This document shows positions 57,382-64,000 of a DNA stretch of 64,000 nucleotides, one piece after another. Positions within the stretch are counted from its first letter, which is position 1, and every line of letters begins with the position of its first letter. The translations under genes were made by a program, and so were the position numbers. Source of the stretch: Thalassobacillus sp043497085 (lineage in GTDB: Bacteria > Bacillota > Bacilli > Bacillales > Halobacillaceae); assembly GCA_043497085.1 (NCBI GenBank), contig JBIEKI010000004.1; one strand, written 5' to 3'. The notes under the pieces were generated by a model. The model had not been told where the DNA came from, searched no databases, and saw only the letters and a list, made by a program, of their open reading frames with translations.

Positions 57382-58498
57382 CACGGCGGTCACCTGCGAT
57401 TCGGGAAGCTATCCATTGTGCTGATGCTGTCTGTATGTCATCCGGTACATTTTGACCGTTGGTAATGTAAGCTGCCCCGACCTCATTGTTAAGCAACAAA
57501 TTCAATGCACTTCCATATGTGGAAGTTTCATCAGATTTGGTAAAGATGAATTTCCTGATGGGTATATTACTGAACTGATCAAAAATTGCCTGCATATCTT
57601 TATAACGGGAGGTCAAAGACAGCACAAGATAGGTTTCCATATCTGTACGGAAATCAATCAGTTTACTTAACTCGTAGACATATTGTGGGTCCCGGAAATT
57701 CCTGCCCGCAGTATCTACCAGGACCAAATCATAATGTGTGAATTTATTCCTTGCTTCCATATAATCTTCCAGCGAATAGGCTACTTCTATAGGCACATCT
57801 AATAGTTTTGCGTATGTTTTCAATTGATCTATTGCTGCAATGCGATAGGTATCCGTAGTTATGAACGCTACTTTTTTCTGATCATTCAATACTGCCCGAG
57901 CGGCTACTTTTGCGATCGTAGTAGTTTTCCCCACGCCTGTTGGGCCCACGAAATGAACGAACTGGCGGCTATAATCTACCCCTCCAAAGGTGCAGGAAGT
58001 TCCTTTACTTTCAAGTGAATCAAGTATGATAGATTTTAAACCATCGATAGAGACAGATACCTTTTCCTCGTTTGCTTTTAACCTGGCAAGCAAACCATCA
58101 GCTAACTCTGCCGTAATCTCCTGAGCAACAAGATGATCATAAAGTTCCTGATAGGGTTGTGGATAACCTGTAGGCTGGACAGACTGCTTTTTCTCCACCA
58201 ACTTTTTTAGAGCTTTTATTTCGCTCAAGACTGTTTGATCAGAAACTAAGCTGTTATCGGAAGTGGCCGCAGCTGCTTCCTTCTTCTTCTCCATTTTCCA
58301 TGCTTGTTTCCTTGGAGGCTGCTTATCTGCCGGGTCGATTGCAGCAATCACTTCAATGTTTTTTTTCTTGAAAAGGCCAAGGAAACCACCACGATGAACT
58401 ACTTTGGAATTTAAAATGACTGCGTCGTTGCCCATTTCTTTTTTCACCTGGCTCATTACTTTAGGCATCGATTCTGCTTCGAATTTTTTCACTTTCAT
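57374..58498 (-). CDS. flhF: Flagellar SRP-family GTPase FlhF
   Basis: FlhF is the third SRP-type GTPase, placing the first flagellar parts. The 374-residue protein has a basic, flexible B domain (about 1-110), an N domain and the G domain with GPTGVGKT (185-192), FITTDTYRIAAIDQL (about 215-229), DTAGRN and the TKSDE motif. The ATGA overlap with flhA indicates coupling. Confidence 0.96.
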   Translation of the reverse strand: MKVKKFEAESMPKVMSQVKKEMGNDAVILNSKVVHRGGFLGLFKKKNIEVIAAIDPADKQPPRKQAWKMEKKKEAAAATSDNSLVSDQTVLSEIKALKKLVEKKQSVQPTGYPQPYQELYDHLVAQEITAELADGLLARLKANEEKVSVSIDGLKSIILDSLESKGTSCTFGGVDYSRQFVHFVGPTGVGKTTTIAKVAARAVLNDQKKVAFITTDTYRIAAIDQLKTYAKLLDVPIEVAYSLEDYMEARNKFTHYDLVLVDTAGRNFRDPQYVYELSKLIDFRTDMETYLVLSLTSRYKDMQAIFDQFSNIPIRKFIFTKSDETSTYGSALNLLLNNEVGAAYITNGQNVPDDIQTASAQWIASRIAGDRRDA

Positions 58499-60528
58499 GC
58501 TACGTTCACCACCCCTACACTTTGGACTTCAATTGTTGGCTCCAGCTCATTATAAGACAACACATTAACTTGCGGCAGGAAGCGTTCGAGCAATTGTTTC
58601 AAATACATCCTTACTGCCGGCGAGCAAAGCACAATGGCCGTTTCCTCTTGTAAAGAAAGCTGTTCTACCTGTTCCGCAACGGATTGGATGATCGTTTGCT
58701 GCGTTTCCGGGTCCAGGGTGAGGTAGCTGCCATGCTCTGTTTGTTGAATATGATCAGCAAGCAGTTTTTCCACTTTGCCGGAAACCGTAATCACTTTCAT
58801 CGATTGACCGTCATTGGTGAACTGTCGGGTGATTTGGTGTGAAAGAGCCTGCCTGGCATATTCTCCGAGCAATTCTGTATCGGTAGTCATCTTGCCGAAG
58901 TCTGCGAGCGTTTCGAAAATGATTGGCAGATTTTTAATGGAAACATTTTCACGCAGCAGTTTAGCCAGCACTTTCTGGATGTCTCCGACACCAAGTGGTT
59001 CAGGTGTAACCTCATCTACCAGAATTGGGTAAGATTCCTTCAAGTGATCAATCAATTGCTGTGTTTCCTGTCTTCCCAACAATTGATGGGCATGCTGTTT
59101 GATGACTTCGGTAATATGAGTGGACACGACAGAAGGTGGATCAACCACCGTATAACCGGACAATTCCGCGTCGTCCTTCACTTCTTCTGTCACCCATTTG
59201 GCCGGCAGGCCGAAAGCGGGCTCCTGCGTGTCGATTCCATCAATATCATCTTCTTCATGTCCTGGACTCATCGCTAAATAATGATCGAGTATTAGTTCAC
59301 CCCGTGCCACTTCGTTGCCTTTGATTTTCAGCCGGTATTCGTTAGGACTCAATTGAATATTGTCTCTGATGCGGACTACCGGAATCACGATACCAAGCTC
59401 AATCGCAAGCTGGCGCCGGATCATGACGATACGGTCCAGCAGGTCTCCGCCTTGATTTGTGTCTGCGATCGGAATCAGTCCATAGCCGAATTCGAATTCA
59501 ACCGGATCCATACTGATCAAGTTGACAACATTTTCAGGTGATTTCATTTGATTGCTTTCCTCTTCCTCTTCTTCTTCTTCCACTTCGAATTCATCTGTTT
59601 CCGAAGGACGAGACAACCAGTAACCTCCAAAAGCGAGAACGGAGGCAATCAAGGTAGTCAAGAAAAAGTTGATCGGTGTGAGCCCCAGGAAAAAGATAGT
59701 TCCAGCGGCAATATATAATAACTTGGGATCCTGTAACAATTGATCGGATACATCGGTCCCAAGGTTCCCTTTGGAAGCTACCCTGGTTACTACAATACCG
59801 GTTGCCGTTGAAATCAATAAGGCAGGTATCTGGCTGACGAGTCCGTCACCGACAGTGAGACGCATATATACATCCACCGCTTCTGCAAACCCCATATCCA
59901 TCTGGACCATTCCAATGATCAAGCCAAAGATGATATTGATTAATACGATAATAATCCCGGCGATGGCATCCCCTTTGACAAATTTACTTCCTCCATCCAT
60001 CGCTCCATAAAAGTCGGCTTCCTGTTCAATTTTTTCCCGGCGTTCTTTAGCCTGCTGCTCAGAAATCATGCCGGCATTCAAGTCGGCATCGATACTCATC
60101 TGTTTACCTGGCATCGCATCCAGGGTGAAACGGGCCGCGACTTCGGATACACGCTCAGCACCCTTGGTAATGACTAAGAACTGGATGATTACTAAAATGA
60201 TGAATACAACGAAGCCAACAAGCGGATTATTGCCGATTACAAATGTTCCGAATGTCTCAACGACACCTCCCGCCTCAGCTTTTGACAGAATGGACCGGGT
60301 TGTCGAAACATTCAATCCTAACCGGAACAATGTCATTAATAATAATAAGGAAGGAAATATCGAAAATTGCAAAGCTTCTCTCATGTTCATCGAAACGAGA
60401 ATGACCATCAATGCAAGTGAAATATTAATAAGAATTAAAAAGCTTAGCAGCCAGCCCGGTAAGGGGATGACCAACATTACGATTATCATGATGACGCCTA
60501 ATAAAACCGATAAATCTCTCGGTGCCAT
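58495..60528 (-). CDS. flhA: Flagellar export gate protein FlhA
   Basis: FlhA forms the nonameric export gate of the flagellar type III apparatus. The 677-residue protein has about 8 membrane segments in the first 310 residues, the FHIPEP-family signature RFTLDAMPGKQMSIDADLNAG (about 140-160), and a large cytoplasmic C-terminal half (about 340-677) with QIVMIRRQLA-like and SYNELEP segments. A very acidic run of glutamates (about 318-332) forms the linker after the last membrane helix; such runs are longer here than in B. subtilis. Confidence 0.97.
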   Translation of the reverse strand: MAPRDLSVLLGVIMIIVMLVIPLPGWLLSFLILINISLALMVILVSMNMREALQFSIFPSLLLLMTLFRLGLNVSTTRSILSKAEAGGVVETFGTFVIGNNPLVGFVVFIILVIIQFLVITKGAERVSEVAARFTLDAMPGKQMSIDADLNAGMISEQQAKERREKIEQEADFYGAMDGGSKFVKGDAIAGIIIVLINIIFGLIIGMVQMDMGFAEAVDVYMRLTVGDGLVSQIPALLISTATGIVVTRVASKGNLGTDVSDQLLQDPKLLYIAAGTIFFLGLTPINFFLTTLIASVLAFGGYWLSRPSETDEFEVEEEEEEEESNQMKSPENVVNLISMDPVEFEFGYGLIPIADTNQGGDLLDRIVMIRRQLAIELGIVIPVVRIRDNIQLSPNEYRLKIKGNEVARGELILDHYLAMSPGHEEDDIDGIDTQEPAFGLPAKWVTEEVKDDAELSGYTVVDPPSVVSTHITEVIKQHAHQLLGRQETQQLIDHLKESYPILVDEVTPEPLGVGDIQKVLAKLLRENVSIKNLPIIFETLADFGKMTTDTELLGEYARQALSHQITRQFTNDGQSMKVITVSGKVEKLLADHIQQTEHGSYLTLDPETQQTIIQSVAEQVEQLSLQEETAIVLCSPAVRMYLKQLLERFLPQVNVLSYNELEPTIEVQSVGVVNVA

Positions 60529-60547
60529 TGTCTTCTCCCCTTACTTT

Positions 60548-61627
60548 CTAGACTTTCTTTTGAATTCGGTAAACATATGCCAATATTTCTGCTACCGCTT
60601 TATAAAACTGCTCGTCGATGTTTTCCCCTATTTCTGTTTCAGCGTATAAAGCTCTTGCCAACGGACGGTTTTCTACCATAACCACTTTGTTCGCTTTGGC
60701 CACTTCTTTTATTTTCTGAGCTACAAAATCGACGCCTTTTGCCGATACAAAAGGTGCATCGGATTTACTTTCATCGTACTTGATGGCAATGGCATAGTGG
60801 GTAGGATTGGTGATGACAACATCTGCTTCAGGTACTTCACTCATCATCCGCTGCATAGCCATTTGACGCTGTTTCTCTTTAATTTTGGATTTGATCTGCG
60901 GGTCACCTTCAATATTTTTATACTCATCTTTGACATCGTTTTTTGACATCCGGATGCTTTTTTCATAATCGTATTTTTGATAGCTGTAATCCAGGACGGA
61001 AATCAATAGCAGAGCCAGAGCAGAAGCTATTCCCATAATCACGGTGGTATGGCCAAAAAAGGAGAGTGCTCCATCGACAGATCGTTGCGAAATCATCATC
61101 ATTTCGTCTTTATTCAGCCAGATGACCGTAAAAGTTATCGTGCCAATCATGGTTATTTTCAATAACGATTTCACCAGCTCGACTAACGCACGAGCTGAAA
61201 AGATTTTCTTGGCACCTTCAATTGGATTAATCTTGTTCAGTTTGAATTTCAACGGTTCCGCAGTGAACATAAAGCCTACCTGGAGCCAATTCGAAGCAAG
61301 GCCGGCTATTACTGCTGTCCCCATAATCGGTACGATGACTTTACTTAATTCAACTGTCGTTTCATTAAATACCTGAAAGACACTTCTTTCCGTGACTTCC
61401 CAGTGCAAGTATTCCTGGAAAGCATGTTGATACATACCGGTCATGACGCTTTTAAGGTAATCCCCTAAAACCATGAACAACGCAAACATAAACAGCATCA
61501 GGATAGCCGTGTTTACGTCCTGGCTTTTTGCGACCTGGCCTTTTTTTCGGGAATCCTGTCGCTTTTTCGGAGTTGCTTTTTCTGTTTTTTCACCGGCAAA
61601 AAACTGTAAGTCTAGCTTCAGGTGCAT
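60548..61627 (-). CDS. flhB: Flagellar export switch protein FlhB
   Basis: FlhB sets export specificity from rod/hook to filament proteins by self-cleavage. The 359-residue protein has four membrane segments (about 30-205) and the NPTH autocleavage site at 274-277 (VVITNPTHYAIAIKY). ATG 61627 with GGAGG 8 bases upstream is used; the upstream five codons belong to fliR's end. It follows fliR by 1 base. Confidence 0.96.
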   Translation of the reverse strand: MHLKLDLQFFAGEKTEKATPKKRQDSRKKGQVAKSQDVNTAILMLFMFALFMVLGDYLKSVMTGMYQHAFQEYLHWEVTERSVFQVFNETTVELSKVIVPIMGTAVIAGLASNWLQVGFMFTAEPLKFKLNKINPIEGAKKIFSARALVELVKSLLKITMIGTITFTVIWLNKDEMMMISQRSVDGALSFFGHTTVIMGIASALALLLISVLDYSYQKYDYEKSIRMSKNDVKDEYKNIEGDPQIKSKIKEKQRQMAMQRMMSEVPEADVVITNPTHYAIAIKYDESKSDAPFVSAKGVDFVAQKIKEVAKANKVVMVENRPLARALYAETEIGENIDEQFYKAVAEILAYVYRIQKKV

Positions 61628-61628
61628 A

Positions 61629-62408
61629 TCAGGCGCCTCCAAACAGCTGCATCAAGCCTCTCATTGTGACGAGCATGGTTTCAAATAGATTTTCGATCAA
61701 CATCATGAATATTCCCATCGATAGGAACAAAACGGCCAGGGCTACTAATATTTTCAAAGGAAGGCCGACAACGAATACATTCAATTGCGGCACTGTCCGG
61801 GCTACGATACCTAACGCGACATCCACAAGAAACAAACAGCCGACAACAGGCACTGCCATCAAAAAAGCGATGATGAACATCTGGTTAAATGCCTGGATGA
61901 CAAACGCGGCTATATTGCTGTCTCCAATTGGAATCCAGGCCTGCATCGGAATCAATTCATAGCTGTAAAAGATGCCATCCAGCATTAAATGGTGACCGTT
62001 CACCGCTAATAAGAACAATAAAGCAAAAGTATAAAGGTACTGGCCAATCAATGGACTTTGGGCTCCTGTCTGTGGGTCAATAACATTCGCGATCGCAAAA
62101 CCCATTTGGAAATCGATGAATCCTCCTGCAATTTGAACAGCAGCTAATATGATATAAGCAATCAATCCGATCATGATTCCAACAAAAGCTTCTTTTAATA
62201 AAAGGAGTATGTATGTACCGTTCGGCAAAACGAGTGGAATATTAATCGTGAAAAACATCAATAGTGCTAAAAAGAAACTGAACCCGACTTTATGCTGAGT
62301 CGGTACGTTGCGGTAGGAAAAGAGTGGCAATGTTACAAAAAATGCTGTAACCCTGACTAAAATCAATAAAAATGCAGGAATGCTTGCCAGATTAATAGTT
62401 TCAAGCAT
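61629..62408 (-). CDS. fliR: Flagellar export apparatus protein FliR
   Basis: FliR is a polytopic core subunit of the export gate. The 259-residue protein shows six membrane segments and the conserved AANVIDPQTGAQSPLIGQ-like AIANVIDPQTGAQ loop (about 105-117). It lies 3 bases after fliQ and directly before flhB. Confidence 0.95.
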   Translation of the reverse strand: MLETINLASIPAFLLILVRVTAFFVTLPLFSYRNVPTQHKVGFSFFLALLMFFTINIPLVLPNGTYILLLLKEAFVGIMIGLIAYIILAAVQIAGGFIDFQMGFAIANVIDPQTGAQSPLIGQYLYTFALLFLLAVNGHHLMLDGIFYSYELIPMQAWIPIGDSNIAAFVIQAFNQMFIIAFLMAVPVVGCLFLVDVALGIVARTVPQLNVFVVGLPLKILVALAVLFLSMGIFMMLIENLFETMLVTMRGLMQLFGGA

Positions 62409-62411
62409 AAT

Positions 62412-62681
62412 CTAACCTACCAATATATTAAGATTTTTGAAGATATCCGCAGTGAACTCTACTACTTGCGTCAGCATCCATGGTCCAAAAAAGATCAGTC
62501 CAAGCAAGACTGCAACGATTTTCGGGATGAAGGCAAGTGTCTGTTCCTGGATCTGGGTGGTCGCCTGGAAAATACTTACCAGCAAACCGACACCGAGTGC
62601 TAATATCAACAATGGACCGGTTACCATCAATACTGTATAAATCCCTCTTTCTGCCAGAGAGATGACCATCTCACTGTTCAT
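62412..62681 (-). CDS. fliQ: Flagellar export apparatus protein FliQ
   Basis: An 89-residue FliQ with two membrane helices (about 15-37 and 50-75) and the conserved SIFQATTQIQEQTLAFIPK segment between them. It sits between fliP and fliR, as in all related operons. Confidence 0.95.
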   Translation of the reverse strand: MNSEMVISLAERGIYTVLMVTGPLLILALGVGLLVSIFQATTQIQEQTLAFIPKIVAVLLGLIFFGPWMLTQVVEFTADIFKNLNILVG

Positions 62682-62699
62682 CCAACCTACCTCCTATCC

Positions 62700-63365
62700 C
62701 TAAAAGCCTTCCAATAAGGAATGCGTAATCAAATACCATCCATCAACGAGTACGAATAATAGAATTTTGAATGGCAGGGAAATCATCACAGGGGGAAGCA
62801 TCATCATCCCCATAGACATCAAGACGCTGGCCACTGCCATATCAATGACAAGAAACGGGACGAATATCATGAACCCCATTTGAAAAGCGGTTTTCAATTC
62901 ACTAATAGCAAAAGCAGGGACGAGCGTCGTCATTGGAATATCCTGAATGGTTTCCGGCCGTTCCATTTGTGCGTAATTCATAAATAAAGCAAGATCCTTT
63001 TGTCGCGTATGCTTCGCCATGAATTCTTTCATAGGAGCAGCTGCCTCTTCATAAGCTTCATCTAATGTAATCTCTTCATTGAAAAGTGGCTGCAATGCTT
63101 CATTATTCACTTCCTGCAGTGTCGGAGCCATAATAAAGAAGGTGAGAAACAGGGCAATCCCGATCAATACCTGGTTGGGTGGCATCTGCTGCGTCGCAAG
63201 GGAAGTGCGTACAAATGACAGGACAATTAGTATTCGCGTAAAGCTGGTCATTAAAATCAAAATACCTGGTGCTAAGGAAAGAACGGTAAACAATAATAGA
63301 AGCCGCACGGCTGTCGAGACATTTTCAGGGTCAGAGCTTGAAAAGATTTCTACGAATTCATTCAT
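62700..63365 (-). CDS. fliP: Flagellar export apparatus protein FliP
   Basis: FliP is the founding subunit of the export gate core. The 221-residue protein shows four hydrophobic segments and the FliP signatures SFTRILIVLSFVRTSLATQQMPP (about 40-62) and FMIFVPFLVIDMAVASVLMSMGMMMLPP near the end. No cleavable signal is evident, as in B. subtilis. It overlaps fliO/fliZ by 8 bases. Confidence 0.96.
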   Translation of the reverse strand: MNEFVEIFSSSDPENVSTAVRLLLLFTVLSLAPGILILMTSFTRILIVLSFVRTSLATQQMPPNQVLIGIALFLTFFIMAPTLQEVNNEALQPLFNEEITLDEAYEEAAAPMKEFMAKHTRQKDLALFMNYAQMERPETIQDIPMTTLVPAFAISELKTAFQMGFMIFVPFLVIDMAVASVLMSMGMMMLPPVMISLPFKILLFVLVDGWYLITHSLLEGF

Positions 63366-64000
63366 CGTGATGATCCTCTCGCTGCTTCTTGTTATGTAGT
63401 AGTCGTTGTCGGCTTTCTTTCAGGTCTCCAAGTTCACCCTCAAACAATTGTTGGAATTGCACGGATGAAGCTTGCTGGTAGGTTTTCGGCTTCTTTTTGT
63501 CCTTCTTGTTGAAAAAACGGGAAATCAACTGTTCATCCAGCGTCTCTTCCTGATCTGCCTCCAATAAATTTTGTTTGGAAGCTTCATCCGTAATTTCCGT
63601 CACCAGGTCCACATTCTCACCCACTCCGATCACTAACACACGATCTGCAATTCGGATAAGCTGAAGGGAGCGGTTTGGACCGAGCGACAGCCCTCCGATA
63701 TTTTCCAGCTTGCGATTTTTTTGAAACATCTTATTTTTTCGATTGAAAAATTTCAGCAGCCCGTAAATCAACCCCAGGACCAATAGCAGAGAAAATAATA
63801 ACTGGATGAGGTTCCAGGCCATTGAGTCGTTTGACGGGGAAGGCTCATTACTCTGTTCTTCTGCATCCACTGGCGCTTCACCAGCTCCTGTTCCACCTTC
63901 TGCGCAGCCCTCCAATGCTGGATTTTCCGTACAATCGATGACGGAAGGGCTTGCTATTACCAAATTCGGCGAAAAGGGGGTGACAGAAGCCAGTATGACC
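63358..64000 (-). CDS. fliO: Flagellar biosynthesis protein FliO/FliZ, 5' end outside the window
   Basis: A FliO-type protein (called FliZ in B. subtilis), about 213 codons visible. One membrane helix (about 20 residues around NLIQLLFSLLLVLGLIYGLL) precedes a cytoplasmic domain with the FliO core GGLSLGPNRSLQLIRIADRVLVIGVGENV. The frame stays open to base 64000 without a stop; the first visible residues, VILASVTPFSPNLVIA, look like the end of a cleavable signal peptide, so the true start lies upstream of the window. A TTG at 63963 is not a credible start. The tail is Lys/Arg-rich. Confidence 0.88.
   Translation of the reverse strand, partial: VILASVTPFSPNLVIASPSVIDCTENPALEGCAEGGTGAGEAPVDAEEQSNEPSPSNDSMAWNLIQLLFSLLLVLGLIYGLLKFFNRKNKMFQKNRKLENIGGLSLGPNRSLQLIRIADRVLVIGVGENVDLVTEITDEASKQNLLEADQEETLDEQLISRFFNKKDKKKPKTYQQASSVQFQQLFEGELGDLKESRQRLLHNKKQREDHHDE

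Noticed and set aside
60068..60649. 193-codon open frame antisense to flhA and flhB
   Set aside because: The sense strand is highly conserved FlhA/FlhB; the antisense frame results from codon bias.
1..64000. CRISPR arrays, tRNA or rRNA genes, prophage, complete insertion sequences, defence or secondary-metabolite loci
   Set aside because: None was recognised on either strand; gene order is continuous housekeeping backbone.

Overview
This window is ordinary chromosomal backbone of a spore-forming, motile, low-GC Gram-positive rod of the family Bacillaceae. All supported genes lie on the minus strand. Going down the coordinates from 64000 to 1 (the direction of transcription), the order is the Bacillus subtilis backbone fliO/Z-P-Q-R-flhB-flhA-flhF-flhG-cheB-A-W-C-D-sigD-swrB-rpsB-tsf-pyrH-frr-uppS-cdsA-dxr-rasP-proS-polC-rimP-nusA-ylxR-ylxQ-infB-ylxP-rbfA-truB-ribC-rpsO-pnp-ylxY-ymxH-spoVFA-spoVFB-asd-dapG-dapA-tepA-ylzJ-spoIIIE-ymfC-(transporter)-ymfF-H-I-J-K-rodZ-pgsA-cinA-recA. 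PolC, SpoIIIE, dipicolinate synthase, SigD/SwrB and the CheC/CheD adaptation proteins all point to Bacilli. Deviations from B. subtilis (transporter position, FapA, missing mlpA, short CheB) suggest a relative such as the Oceanobacillus/Virgibacillus/Halobacillus cluster. I cannot fix the genus from sequence alone.

Layout: 1-712 is the 5' part of recA with a LexA-type box upstream. 852-5842 holds cinA, pgsA, rodZ, ymfK, ymfJ and the EF-P-modifying reductase ymfI. 5851-8432 is an M16 peptidase pair. 8588-14264 is a BMP-type nucleoside ABC transporter with a GntR-family regulator. 14529-17932 is spoIIIE, ylzJ and tepA. 18173-22958 is the lysine/diaminopimelate branch (dapA, dapG, asd) fused to dipicolinate synthase (spoVFA/B), which draws its substrate from that branch and has a good sigma-K promoter. 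22959-23759 is an 800-bp gene-free stretch with a nested inverted-repeat element. 23760-34907 is RNA metabolism and translation (ymxH, ylxY, pnp, rpsO, ribC, truB, rbfA, ylxP, infB, ylxQ, ylxR, nusA, rimP). 35214-48973 is polC, proS, rasP, the isoprenoid/phospholipid genes dxr-cdsA-uppS, and frr-pyrH-tsf-rpsB. 49128-64000 is the distal fla/che operon, ending with fapA and swrB.

I found no CRISPR array, tRNA, rRNA, prophage, complete insertion sequence or defence locus, and no whole new system. The points most worth a second look are: (1) the symmetric repeat element at about 23163-23696, bracketed by a 14-bp direct repeat; (2) a CheB reduced to its methylesterase domain, with no room upstream for a receiver; (3) a structured RNA/terminator cassette between rbfA and truB; (4) alternative hairpins before pgsA; (5) a small uncharacterised membrane protein coupled between cheD and sigD; (6) YlxY with degenerate deacetylase motifs and the absence of mlpA beside it.

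Several starts were moved downstream of the longest open frame because a clear Shine-Dalgarno sequence and family alignment favour an internal start; this is stated in each entry. No database search was possible, so family names rest on recognised sequence and gene order.
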